The notes under the pieces were generated by a model. It saw only the letters and a list, made by a program, of their open reading frames with translations, searched no databases and had not been told where the DNA came from. DNA of 64,000 bases from Oscillibacter sp. (GTDB taxonomy: Bacteria > Bacillota > Clostridia > Oscillospirales > Oscillospiraceae), in the NCBI GenBank assembly GCA_022652815.1, contig JALCRR010000005.1:1-64000 (forward strand), read 5' to 3'. This document shows positions 41,285 through 49,162 of this stretch, in pieces; the first letter of the stretch is position 1, and each line of letters begins with the position of its first letter. The position numbers were made by a program, and so were the translations under genes.

Positions 41285-42481
41285 ATGAACAACGAAAAGA
41301 AAATGGGCTTTGCTACCCGCCAGATCCATGTAGGCAAGATTCAGGACGCCACCGGCGCGCTGTGCACCCCCATCTATCAGACCTCCACCTTTGAATTTGA
41401 CTCTGTGGAGCAGGGCGGTGCCCGCTTTGCAGGCGAGGAGCCGGGCTATATTTACTCCCGTCTGGGCAATCCCTCTTTGACGCAGGTCGAGATGAAGCTT
41501 GCCTCCTTGGAAAACGGCGAGGCCGCTCTGGCCACCGCTTCCGGCATGGGCGCCATTTCTTCCGCACTGTGGACCTCCGTGGTTGCAGGCGACGAGATTC
41601 TGGCTAGCGACACCCTGTATGGCTGCACGTTCGCTCTGCTGAATCACGGCATGACCAAGTTTGGCGTTGACGTGAAGTTCATCGACATGGTTAATGTGGA
41701 GAACTTCAAGAAATATCTCTCCCCCAAGACCAAGGTCGTTTATTTCGAGACACCCTGCAACCCCACGCTGAAGGTTCTGGACATTCAAGCGCTGGCTGAG
41801 GCTGCTCACAAGTACAATCCCGCCATCCGCGTGATCGTGGATAACACGTTCTGCTCTCCGTACCTCCAGCGTCCGCTGGATCTGGGCGCCGACGTGGTTG
41901 TCCACTCCGCCACCAAGTATATCAACGGCCACGGTGATGTCATCGCGGGCTTTATCATCGGCAAGGAAGATTTCATCGGCCAATGCCGTATGTTTGGCCT
42001 GAAGGACATGACCGGCTCTGTCATGAGCCCGTTCAACGCATTCTTGATCGCCCGCGGCCTCAAGACGCTGGATATTCGTATGCAGCGCCACTGCTCCAAC
42101 GCCCACAAGGTTGCGGAGTTCCTGCACGGCCATCCCGCTGTTGCCAAGGTTTCTTATCCCGGCCTGCCTGACTTTGCCGGCTATGAAGTGGCCAAGAAGC
42201 AGATGAAGGACTTCGGCGGCATGATGTCCATCGAGCTGAAGGCTGACCGCGCAAGCGTCGCCGCCGCTCTGAATAAGCTGCAGCTGTGCACCATCGCTGT
42301 TTCTCTGGGCGATGCCGAGACGCTGGTTGAGCACGCCGCATCTATGACCCATTCTACATACACCGCTGAAGAGTTGGCAGCTGCAGGTATCCCCGAGGGC
42401 TTGGTCCGTATCTCCGTCGGCCTGGAAGATCCCGAGGATATCATCGCCGATCTCAAGAGCGTGCTGGACACCCTAATCTAA
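41285..42481 (+). CDS. megL: Methionine gamma-lyase
   Basis: 398 aa, RBS AAAGGAAAGAG. Cys/Met metabolism PLP enzyme: YSRLGNPSLTQVEMKLASLE, VHSATKYINGHGDV with the PLP Lys, GLEDPEDIIADL. The active-site segment SDTLYGCTFALL has the Cys that distinguishes methionine gamma-lyase from cystathionine enzymes. It converts methionine to 2-oxobutyrate, ammonia and methanethiol. Divergent from lysR; coregulated with the NhaC-family transporter by promoter similarity. Confidence 0.9.
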   Translation: MNNEKKMGFATRQIHVGKIQDATGALCTPIYQTSTFEFDSVEQGGARFAGEEPGYIYSRLGNPSLTQVEMKLASLENGEAALATASGMGAISSALWTSVVAGDEILASDTLYGCTFALLNHGMTKFGVDVKFIDMVNVENFKKYLSPKTKVVYFETPCNPTLKVLDIQALAEAAHKYNPAIRVIVDNTFCSPYLQRPLDLGADVVVHSATKYINGHGDVIAGFIIGKEDFIGQCRMFGLKDMTGSVMSPFNAFLIARGLKTLDIRMQRHCSNAHKVAEFLHGHPAVAKVSYPGLPDFAGYEVAKKQMKDFGGMMSIELKADRASVAAALNKLQLCTIAVSLGDAETLVEHAASMTHSTYTAEELAAAGIPEGLVRISVGLEDPEDIIADLKSVLDTLI

Positions 42482-42564
42482 TTTTTCATTCGGAAAAATC
42501 CCTTCACTTGCCGCCTCTTCCGTCTGCCAACAAGACGGGAGGGGCGGCCCCTTCTATCCATAGG

Positions 42565-42599
42565 AAAACGCCCCTGCCCAATTTGGGCAGAGGCGTTTT
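42565..42599. terminator. Bidirectional terminator
   Basis: AAAACGCC(C)CTGCCC pairs with GGGCAG(A)GGCGTTTT around AATTT. Between megL and the convergent protease gene. The next ~130 bases up to 42729 show nothing recognisable. Confidence 0.85.
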
Positions 42600-42729
42600 G
42601 CGATTGCCGGTACTTGGAAAGCTGACGCGGCCGGGGGAGAGAGAACTGCACACGTTCTTTGCAGCAATGCGTGAGTTAGGCCTAAAAGTCCACCTTAAAT
42701 ATGGGCGGAAGCCGGCCTGCATTTGTAAA

Positions 42730-44052
42730 TCAAGATTCGGAGGTCTGCGCGGCGGCATCCTTTTGTGCTTGAAGCTTTGCAACTTCCGAAAGGGACTGTC
42801 CTGCTGCGCTGAGATCGGCAGAGAGAACCGGGTCGACGGGAACGGCAAGATACATACTGTTGCCGTAGACATAGGCACCGGAGGTGACGCCGATGACCTG
42901 TCCGTAGACATTCAGCAGGGCACCGCCGCTGGAGCCTTGAGAGATGTCGGCTGTGCTCATAATGCAGGGTAGCTGATAGCGCTCTACCACCCGGCTGGGA
43001 TCACTGACGATGCCGGAGGAAATGGAAAGCCCCAGACCCAGCGGGTTGCCCAATGCATACACCGTATCGCCGGTGTGCAGTTCGGTCGTTCCCACCAGAT
43101 CCAAATGTGCAAAGCCAGAGGTTTTTACATTTTTGTTGGAAGTGGTGGAGACGCGAATCACGGCGATGTCGATGTCCTCGTCATAATAAATCACATTGGC
43201 CACGGGATAGATCTCGCCGGTGGACAGGGTGGCCGTCGCATAGATGTTGTCCTTGATTGTGTGGTAATTTGTGACGGCCAGGCCGTCTTCGGAAATGAAG
43301 AAGCCGCTGGCATTTCCAGAGGGGGTCTGGGCATCAAAGTAGTCTTGAGAGGAAAAGGTGTCCAGCTGGAACATGGCTGCGGTGCAGCGGTCGGAAATCT
43401 GCCGGGCAGTCAGCTGCGTATTCAGCAGCCCCAGCGCATTGCATGTGGAGCGGGCAACTATGCCTTTACTAATCAGCCGCTGCACTACGGTTTGGCTACC
43501 GGAGCGATAGGAAAAGATCAAAGCGGAGCAGGCCAGTTCAAAAAGGTCACCCCGAGTAAAATTTCCCGTGGAATAATCCTGCGCGGTCAGACCGATATGC
43601 CGGGCAAACTCAGCTGCCCCCGAAACGGTAAAATCACCCTGCGCATCATCGTAACCCAGCATCCGAAGCAGCATGGCACAAAAGGCGTTGCCGGAGACGG
43701 CGGCATTGGGCGAGAATGCGGTGTCCGACGTACCGGTGACCCAGCCGACGGCATAGGCGTATGTAATGGTACTTTTTGCCCACGCAGGCAAATCCTTGAA
43801 AGGAGCCGAATAGCCGCCTTTGGCGGCAACGGACGCATCTCCACTCAGTCGAACCAGCACGGCGGCAGCCTGCGCACGGGAGGCGGGACCTGTGAGGGCG
43901 TATCCGCTTTGCCCGCCGGTGCCGTTGACAATGCCCAATGTAGAAAGCGTGTCGGCAGCGCGGGTCTGCTCTCCGGAAAGGGCAGAGACCGCGGGAACTG
44001 CGGCAATCAGCATCACGACTGCACACAAGCACGCTAAAATCCTTTTTTTCAT
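42730..44052 (-). CDS. Exported trypsin-like (HtrA/DegP-type) serine protease with SLH-like N-terminal repeats
   Basis: 440 aa from the ATG at 44052 (GGAGG 7 bases upstream). A Sec signal peptide (~1-25, ending AVSA) is followed by S-layer-homology-like repeats (GIVNGTGGQSGYALTGPASR, YAYAVGWVTGTSDTAFSPN) to about residue 210, which tether proteins to the wall. The protease domain has the triad His in AVTNYHTI, Asp in DEDIDIAVIRV and Ser in SQGSSGGALLN. No PDZ domain is seen. Expected to act on the cell surface in quality control or processing. Confidence 0.85.
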   Translation of the reverse strand: MKKRILACLCAVVMLIAAVPAVSALSGEQTRAADTLSTLGIVNGTGGQSGYALTGPASRAQAAAVLVRLSGDASVAAKGGYSAPFKDLPAWAKSTITYAYAVGWVTGTSDTAFSPNAAVSGNAFCAMLLRMLGYDDAQGDFTVSGAAEFARHIGLTAQDYSTGNFTRGDLFELACSALIFSYRSGSQTVVQRLISKGIVARSTCNALGLLNTQLTARQISDRCTAAMFQLDTFSSQDYFDAQTPSGNASGFFISEDGLAVTNYHTIKDNIYATATLSTGEIYPVANVIYYDEDIDIAVIRVSTTSNKNVKTSGFAHLDLVGTTELHTGDTVYALGNPLGLGLSISSGIVSDPSRVVERYQLPCIMSTADISQGSSGGALLNVYGQVIGVTSGAYVYGNSMYLAVPVDPVLSADLSAAGQSLSEVAKLQAQKDAAAQTSES

Positions 44053-44085
44053 GCAATTACCTCCGAAAATTTCCAAACTTTCTTG

Positions 44086-44114
44086 ATTGTATCACTGAAT
44101 CAAGGACTTTACAA
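44086..44114 (-). promoter_or_regulatory. Promoter of the SLH-protease gene
   Basis: TTGTAA at 44114-44109, 17-bp spacer, TACAAT at 44091-44086. Confidence 0.65.
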
Positions 44115-44124
44115 GGCAAAGCGC

Positions 44125-44156
44125 TGGACACTTCACCGAGATTCTGATAAAATCAG
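44125..44156 (+). promoter_or_regulatory. Promoter of deoC-deoD
   Basis: TGGACA, 17-bp spacer, TAAAAT at 44148-44153. The -10 sits inside a small palindrome CTGAT-AAA-ATCAG, a possible operator. Confidence 0.6.
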
Positions 44157-44206
44157 AGAAACAGTCTGCGGACTGAAATCAACTTATCATAGAGGAGCAA
44201 GTTAAA

Positions 44207-44863
44207 ATGGAGTTAAAAGACATCTTGAAACGAGTGGACCATACGCTGCTCTCTCAGACGGCAACCTGGGAAGAAATCCGTACCATCTGCGATGACGGCA
44301 TTTCCTACGGCTGCGCCTCGGTTTGCATTCCGGCCTCCTACGTAAAGGCTGCTGCCGCGTATGTGGCGGGGAAAATCCCAGTGTGCACGGTAATCGGCTT
44401 TCCCAATGGCTACGATACCACCGCTGCAAAATGCTTTATGGCAGCCGACGCCATCGAAAACGGCGCGGCGGAAGTGGATATGGTCGTGAACCTCGGCTGG
44501 GTCAAGGACAGCAAGTGGGACGAGGTGCTCTCCGAGCTGAAAGCCGTGAGAAAGGCCTCTGAGGGGCACATTCTGAAAGTCATCATCGAGACCTGCTTCT
44601 TAACAGAGGCAGAGAAAATCCGGCTGTGCGAGATCGTCACTGCCTCCGGCGCGGATTATATCAAAACCTCCACAGGCTTTGGCGGAGGCGGTGCAACCCG
44701 GGAGGACGTGGCTTTGTTTGCCGCGCATGTGGGGCCAAATGTGAAGATCAAGGCTGCCGGCGGCATCGCAGGGCTGAAGGATGCTGAGGATTTCATCGCC
44801 CTGGGCGCAGACCGTCTGGGCACGTCCCGCATTGTCAAAGCCGTAAAAGCAATGGAAACATAA
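44207..44863 (+). CDS. deoC: Deoxyribose-phosphate aldolase
   Basis: 218 aa. DHTLL at the N terminus, [20 protein letters not shown], and the Schiff-base Lys in [12 protein letters not shown] define the class I DeoC barrel. It cleaves deoxyribose-5-P to glyceraldehyde-3-P and acetaldehyde. Operon with deoD 15 bases downstream for deoxynucleoside catabolism; a phosphopentomutase gene is not adjacent. Confidence 0.95.
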   Translation: MELKDILKRVDHTLLSQTATWEEIRTICDDGISYGCASVCIPASYVKAAAAYVAGKIPVCTVIGFPNGYDTTAAKCFMAADAIENGAAEVDMVVNLGWVKDSKWDEVLSELKAVRKASEGHILKVIIETCFLTEAEKIRLCEIVTASGADYIKTSTGFGGGGATREDVALFAAHVGPNVKIKAAGGIAGLKDAEDFIALGADRLGTSRIVKAVKAMET

Positions 44864-44878
44864 AAGGAGAAAAAACTG

Positions 44879-45604
44879 ATGTCTACACCTCATAACAGCG
44901 CCCAACAGGGCGCATTTGCAAAGACCGTTCTGATGCCCGGAGATCCCCTGCGGGCAAAATTTATTGCCGAGACCTTTTTGAAGGACGCAAGGCTGGTCAA
45001 CGATGTCCGCGGCGTGCAGGGCTATACCGGAACCTACGAGGGAACGCCGGTATCTGTGATGGCGTCCGGCATGGGCATGCCATCCATCGGGATTTATTCC
45101 TATGAGCTGTTCCAGAATTACGATGTGGACAACATTATCCGCATCGGCTCTGCGGGAGCAATGGATAAGGATTTGAAGCTACGGAGCGTGGTGGCGGCAC
45201 AGGCCGCCTGCACGGATTCCAATTTCCTGCATCAGTATAATCTGCCAGGCGTGTTTGCCCCCATCGCAGATTATACGCTGCTGGAAACCGCCGTGGCTGA
45301 GGCTCGGCAGGCGGAGCTCCCCATCACGGTGGGCAATGTGCTGTCCTCCGATATTTTCTATGATGCATCCGGACGGACACTGGACTGGACCAAGATGGGT
45401 GTTCTGTGCGCGGAAATGGAGTCCGCCAGCCTTTACGCAAACGCCGCCTATACCCACAAGCGTGCGCTGGCGCTGCTGACCATTTCCGATAACATCGTTA
45501 CCGGCGAGGAGTTGCCGCCGCTGGATCGCCAGAACAGCTTCACCCAGATGATCGAACTTGCCCTGCGTGTGGCTGTCCGCATGGCGGAAAAGAGCGGAAA
45601 ATAA
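44879..45604 (+). CDS. deoD: Purine nucleoside phosphorylase, DeoD type
   Basis: 241 aa. VLMPGDPLRAKFIAETFL, GMGMPSIGIYSYEL, IIRIGSAGAM and CAEMESASLYANAAY are the phosphate, ribose and base blocks of hexameric PNP; ISDNIVTGEE gives the catalytic Asp region. It phosphorolyses purine (deoxy)nucleosides. Follows deoC; ends at a 20-bp stem terminator. Confidence 0.94.
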   Translation: MSTPHNSAQQGAFAKTVLMPGDPLRAKFIAETFLKDARLVNDVRGVQGYTGTYEGTPVSVMASGMGMPSIGIYSYELFQNYDVDNIIRIGSAGAMDKDLKLRSVVAAQAACTDSNFLHQYNLPGVFAPIADYTLLETAVAEARQAELPITVGNVLSSDIFYDASGRTLDWTKMGVLCAEMESASLYANAAYTHKRALALLTISDNIVTGEELPPLDRQNSFTQMIELALRVAVRMAEKSGK

Positions 45605-45677
45605 GCCGATTTTTACGGAAAATGTAAAAAAATTACGATTCCCGACACATATAATGGAAAATTGCGCTGCTTATGCG

Positions 45678-45721
45678 GCTCAAGAAAAAAGACATCCGTA
45701 AGGATGTCTTTTTTCTTGAGC
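45678..45721. terminator. Bidirectional terminator for deoCD and tRNA-Leu
   Basis: A 20-bp perfect stem (GCTCAAGAAAAAAGACATCC and complement) with loop GTAA. It lies after deoD on the plus strand and after the tRNA on the minus strand. Confidence 0.93.
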
Positions 45722-45746
45722 AATGCCAGCGGACGTTGCTCCGATA

Positions 45747-45831
45747 TGGTGCGCCTGAAGGGACTCGAACCCACACGTCTTGCGACACAAGAACCTAAAT
45801 CTTGCATGTCTACCAATTCCATCACAGGCGC
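45747..45831 (-). tRNA. tRNA-Leu (anticodon TAG), CCA encoded
   Basis: 85 nt with a 7-bp acceptor stem (GCGCCTG/CAGGCGC), discriminator A and encoded CCA. Anticodon arm CAAGA-TTTAGGT-TCTTG places TAG at 34-36, so it reads CUN leucine codons. T arm GTGGGTTCGAGTCCC-like and a long variable arm (class II) agree with leucine. Minus strand, between deoD and pdxY. Confidence 0.95.
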
Positions 45832-45868
45832 AGATGAATTTATTGAAATTATACCACAGTCTCGCCTC

Positions 45869-45897
45869 TTGAACAATAGGGAAAAGTACCGTATAAT
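45869..45897 (+). promoter_or_regulatory. SigmaA-type promoter for pdxY
   Basis: TTGAAC, 17-bp spacer, perfect TATAAT at 45892-45897. Confidence 0.8.
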
Positions 45898-45928
45898 AAA
45901 AATATTCATTTGGAAAAGAGGATCTGCC

Positions 45929-46771
45929 ATGACCACACCCCGCGTTGCAGCTATCCATGATATGTCCGGCTTTGGCCGCTGCTCTTTGACGGTGGCCATT
46001 CCAATTCTGTCTGCCATGGGTGTGCAGTGCTGCCCGCTGCCTACGGCGTTTTTGTCCACCCACACGGGCGGATTTTCTAATTTTACCTTTCTGGATATGA
46101 CAGATGAAATGGCAAAGGTGTCCGAACACTGGAAGTCCTTGAATTTGACGTTTGACGCCATATACAGCGGCTTTCTGGGGAGCGAGCGGCAGATCGGCGT
46201 TGTCGCGGATTTTATTCGGATGTTTCGTACCCCCGAGAACCGGATCATCGTGGACCCTGTCATGGGCGACGGCGGCAGAGTGTATCAGACCTATACGCCG
46301 GCCATGTGCGCGGGAATGGCACGTCTTGCGGATATGGCAGATGTAATTACGCCCAACCTGACAGAGGCAGCCTTTTTGCTGAACGTACCGTACGAAACCT
46401 TGCGCGGCGAGAAAGCTCTGCGCGTAGCGGTGGAGCATTTGAGCCTGTCCGGACGGCGGTCCGTTGCACTGACAGGTGTTTCCTTAACTGCGGGAAAGAC
46501 GGGCGCCCTGTGCTTTGACGCTGCAAATGGACGCACGGATGCGGTACAGACGGATTTCGTGGCCCACGAATTTCACGGAACAGGTGATGTGTTTTCCAGC
46601 GTATTGACCGGTGCACTGGTGCGGGGAGATTCCCTGCGGGATGCGGCGGCGCAGGCTGCCGAATTTGTCCGGGCATGCGCGGAGCGCACAGCTACGGAGC
46701 AACTCCCATTGCGGGAAGGCGTGGATTTTGAACCTCTGCTTGGTCGTCTGACGAAAAAAGAGGACGATTGA
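45929..46771 (+). CDS. pdxY: Pyridoxal/pyridoxamine kinase
   Basis: 280 aa from the ATG at 45929 (AAGAGGA upstream); the open frame further back runs through the tRNA and is not used. Ribokinase-like fold of the PdxK/PdxY type: AAIHDMSGFGRCSLTVAIPI, LPTAFLSTHTGGF, VDPVMGDGGRVY, ITPNLTEAAFLL and the anion hole FHGTGDVFSSVL with the catalytic Asp. Makes pyridoxal phosphate from vitamers. Monocistronic. Confidence 0.9.
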   Translation: MTTPRVAAIHDMSGFGRCSLTVAIPILSAMGVQCCPLPTAFLSTHTGGFSNFTFLDMTDEMAKVSEHWKSLNLTFDAIYSGFLGSERQIGVVADFIRMFRTPENRIIVDPVMGDGGRVYQTYTPAMCAGMARLADMADVITPNLTEAAFLLNVPYETLRGEKALRVAVEHLSLSGRRSVALTGVSLTAGKTGALCFDAANGRTDAVQTDFVAHEFHGTGDVFSSVLTGALVRGDSLRDAAAQAAEFVRACAERTATEQLPLREGVDFEPLLGRLTKKEDD

Positions 46772-46785
46772 TATGCAAAACACTG

Positions 46786-46822
46786 AAAAGAGGATCTCGG
46801 GCTTTGCCCGGGATCCTTTTTT
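46786..46822 (+). terminator. Terminator of pdxY
   Basis: Stem AAAAGAGGATCTCGGGC/GCCCGGGATCCTTTTTT (one mismatch) with loop TTT. Confidence 0.88.
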
Positions 46823-46886
46823 CACGGGTTATTCCGCAGGCAGAGGACAAGCTGCAGCCAATTATCCGGCAGGAGCCAAAAACCAA

Positions 46887-46922
46887 AATTCGACAAAATT
46901 CGCGCAAATTCTGTGCTATTGT
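46887..46922 (+). promoter_or_regulatory. Spo0A-type promoter upstream of the stand-alone Spo0A-C gene
   Basis: TTCGACA at 46889-46895; read on the other strand with its flank it is TTTGTCGAA, a 9/9 match to the published Spo0A box consensus. A -10-like TATTGT follows exactly 21 bp later (46917-46922). SigmaA promoters activated by Spo0A in B. subtilis (spoIIE, spoIIG) have this abnormal 21-22 bp gap. Confidence 0.6.
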
Positions 46923-46940
46923 TACAAAAGAACCAGCAAA

Positions 46941-46980
46941 ACACGAAAAAAGACGAAATAAGTCGAAAAAAGTCGTAAGT
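46941..46980 (+). repeat. Four helically phased 10-bp Spo0A-box-like repeats
   Basis: ACACGAAAAA, AGACGAAATA, AGTCGAAAAA and AGTCGTAAGT follow each other without gap, so the near-box cores (AGTCGAA is 6/7 to TGTCGAA) recur every 10 bp on one DNA face. They lie between the upstream box promoter and the gene, a plausible autoregulatory site. A second -10-like TAAAAT is at 47034-47039. Confidence 0.6.
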
Positions 46981-47063
46981 GGATGTTTGCAGACGCAGAT
47001 GGGCGTATTTGCTCGATTGGCAATGGAACGCGCTAAAATATCAGACAAAAGGGGTAATTTTCC

Positions 47064-47426
47064 ATGACTGCTGATCAACTTGCCCGGGAACTGGGCATTC
47101 CAGGAAACTACACCGGCTACCGGCAACTGATTCTTGCTATGGAGCTGGCCACTGAGGATGAAAACCGTATTTTGAATATTTATCGGGATATTTACGGTGA
47201 AATTGCGCAGCAAAACCATACAACAGCAAGGAGCGTCGAGAAAAATATTCGGACTGTGCTGCGGGCGGCATGGCAGCGCGGACCGCATACCCGCCGGAGT
47301 TATGAGCGGATTGGAGGCTATTCCTGCATGGAAAAGCCCGTGACCAGCGAATTTCTCGATATTACGTCGGAATATCTGCGGAAGAATCAATCGATCGGCG
47401 AAGAATCGCTGGCGCAAAACAAATAA
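47064..47426 (+). CDS. Stand-alone Spo0A C-terminal DNA-binding domain protein
   Basis: 120 aa from the ATG at 47064, ~9 bases after AAAAGGGG. The whole protein aligns with the Spo0A effector domain: GIPGNYTGYRQLILAMELA matches the GVPAHIKGYQYLREAI block, TTARSVEKNIRTVLRAAWQR matches the recognition region TTPSRVERAIRHAIEVAWSR, and KPVTSEFLDITSEYLR closes it. There is no receiver domain and no room for one, so activity cannot be switched by aspartyl phosphorylation. Upstream lie a perfect Spo0A box and phased near-boxes. It may compete with Spo0A, fine-tune sporulation genes, or be a regulator that took over the box. Short single-gene unit with a terminator at 47449. Confidence 0.88.
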   Translation: MTADQLARELGIPGNYTGYRQLILAMELATEDENRILNIYRDIYGEIAQQNHTTARSVEKNIRTVLRAAWQRGPHTRRSYERIGGYSCMEKPVTSEFLDITSEYLRKNQSIGEESLAQNK

Positions 47427-47448
47427 TTGAAGCCAAACGGCAATCAAG

Positions 47449-47475
47449 GCGGCAGGGGAGACCCTGCCGCTTATT
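47449..47475 (+). terminator. Terminator of the Spo0A-C gene
   Basis: 9-bp stem GCGGCAGGG/CCCTGCCGC with loop GAGA, followed by TTATTT. Confidence 0.85.
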
Positions 47476-47565
47476 TCTGCGCAAAAATCCAGTTGCCAGC
47501 GGTGAAAAAAGGAGTATGATGGAGAAAATACTTCTTTTAAGAAGGATGCGGGAGGGAAATGACCG

Positions 47566-48285
47566 GTGTTTTATGTGATGCCTGTGATGAATGTTCTGGC
47601 CGTTTACGTGCTGGCGGCGGTGCTGCCGGCGGTATTTCTGATGCGCTATATTTACAAGCAGGATACCGTGGAAAAGGAACCGACGGGTCTGCTGGTCTCC
47701 CTCATCTTGATGGGCGTGCTGGCGGCGCTGGCCTCGATGCTGCTGGAATCCATCGGGGAGACGCTCCTTGCGGCGCTGGTGGACGCCAACAGCCCCTTCT
47801 ACACGGTGGCGCTGGCCTTTTTGGTGGTTGCCGTGGTGGAGGAGGGCACCAAGCTCTTTTTCTTGAAGCGGCGCACCTGGCGCGACCCCAATTTCAACTA
47901 CCGGTTTGACGGCGTGGTTTATGCGGTCTTTGTCTCGCTGGGGTTTGCGGCCTTTGAAAATATCGAGTATGTATTCAACTACGGCCTTGGCGTTGCCGTA
48001 CCCCGGGCACTGTTGGCCATTCCCGGACATATGGGCTTCGCTGTATTTATGGGCTGCTTTTACGGGCGGGCTAAATTATGCGAGGATTGCGGCAATTCGG
48101 TTGGAAAGATCGCAAACCTGTTGGCAGGATATTTGAGCGCCATCGTGCTCCACGGCTTTTACGATGCCTGCGCGATGAACGGCAGCGGAGAGGCAACGAC
48201 TGCCTTTGTGGTATTTGTCATGGTGATGTATGTTGCGGTGTTCCGCCGCATCAAGCGGGAATCGAGGACGGATATTCCGGTATAA
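47566..48285 (+). CDS. prsW: PrsW-family intramembrane metalloprotease
   Basis: 239 aa from a GTG 9 bases after GGGAGGG. About seven to eight membrane segments with the three PrsW/CAAX-like motifs: VVEEGTKLFF (EExxK), FAAFENIEYVF (FxxxE) and IVLHGFYDAC (HxxxD). PrsW performs first cleavage of anti-sigma factor RsiW in B. subtilis. Here a sigma/anti-sigma pair lies 33 kb upstream; whether it is the substrate is unknown. Monocistronic. Confidence 0.9.
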   Translation: MFYVMPVMNVLAVYVLAAVLPAVFLMRYIYKQDTVEKEPTGLLVSLILMGVLAALASMLLESIGETLLAALVDANSPFYTVALAFLVVAVVEEGTKLFFLKRRTWRDPNFNYRFDGVVYAVFVSLGFAAFENIEYVFNYGLGVAVPRALLAIPGHMGFAVFMGCFYGRAKLCEDCGNSVGKIANLLAGYLSAIVLHGFYDACAMNGSGEATTAFVVFVMVMYVAVFRRIKRESRTDIPV

Positions 48286-48287
48286 GG

Positions 48288-48316
48288 AAACGGACGGGCA
48301 AAAGCCCGTCCGTTTT
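48288..48316. terminator. Bidirectional terminator
   Basis: 12-bp stem AAACGGACGGGC/GCCCGTCCGTTT with an AAAA loop, between prsW and convergent spoVT. Confidence 0.9.
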
Positions 48317-48322
48317 GTCGTT

Positions 48323-48865
48323 TTAGCCTTCCATATGCCGGCCAAGAAAGGCCGCAATGGTCTGCGCCAGTTTATACTCGGTCTCCCCGGTGGGAACCAT
48401 GGGGTCGGGGGAGATCATCAAGACCAGCCCCAGAAGGTCACCTTCCGAGAGGATGGGCGCTGCGATAGAGGTCAGCAGATGCTCGCCGCCATCTACAACC
48501 GGGAGTGCTTCATCAGCGGGCTGCCGCTGATAAATTTTGCGGCTTTCCATGATTTGCTCCAGTTCCGGGGTGATGCGCTTGCCAAGCATCTCTCGCCGAC
48601 CGCCACCGGCCACGGCAATTACCGTGTCTCGGTCTGTCACCGCGCAGATCAGTCCAGTGGATTTGTTCAGCGTTTCGCACAACTGGGAGGCGAACTCCTC
48701 AACGCCTCCCAGCAGGGAATACTTCTTAAAAATAACCTCGCCATCCCGGCTGGTGTAAATTTCCAGAGGATCACCCTCGCGGATGCGCATAGTCCGGCGA
48801 ATTTCCTTCGGGATCACGACTCTGCCAAGGTCGTCAATGCGGCGCACAATACCTGTTGCCTTCAT
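48323..48865 (-). CDS. spoVT: Stage V sporulation protein T
   Basis: 180 aa, family length. N-terminal AbrB-type swapped-hairpin domain (MKATGIVRRIDDLGRVVIPK, IRRTMRIREGDPLEIYTSRD) and a C-terminal GAF domain (LLGGVEEFASQLCETLNKST to LVLMISPD). SpoVT modulates sigmaG-dependent genes in the forespore. A CATACAA motif ~35 bases upstream on the minus strand is sigmaG-like, but no good -35 partner was found. Monocistronic. Confidence 0.95.
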   Translation of the reverse strand: MKATGIVRRIDDLGRVVIPKEIRRTMRIREGDPLEIYTSRDGEVIFKKYSLLGGVEEFASQLCETLNKSTGLICAVTDRDTVIAVAGGGRREMLGKRITPELEQIMESRKIYQRQPADEALPVVDGGEHLLTSIAAPILSEGDLLGLVLMISPDPMVPTGETEYKLAQTIAAFLGRHMEG

Positions 48866-49078
48866 ATTCTGATTTTCCTTCCTCAGAAAAAATTTGTATG
48901 AAATCCATTCGCTGCCATCAATCGCTGCTCACTTGCTCTGCTGCGTTTTCCATATTATTTGCAGGCAAAAAATAGTTATGCGTAAACATCGCGGCGGATG
49001 CTTTGGAAATATCTTCATGGCCCATTTGCGTTTTTGCACCTTTCCATGTGGAACATGCGATTTTCGGCGAATTGCATC

Positions 49079-49107
49079 TTGCGTGAATCTGAAAAACTGG
49101 ATATACT
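49079..49107 (+). promoter_or_regulatory. Promoter of the aminotransferase-radical SAM operon
   Basis: TTGCGT, 17-bp spacer, TATACT at 49102-49107. The rest of the 297-base gap from 48866 holds only the spoVT leader and AT-rich sequence. Confidence 0.65.
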
Positions 49108-49162
49108 GATTTTTAATTTCATAACCGATTTTTTGAAAAAATCCGCGAAAGGATGAACTGCT

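Noticed and set aside
42508-42972. Plus-strand open frame after megL
   Set aside because: It includes a terminator hairpin and overlaps the protease gene antisense; no family motif.
46773-46961. Short plus-strand open frame after pdxY
   Set aside because: It contains the pdxY terminator and the Spo0A box region and has no ribosome site; it is regulatory DNA.
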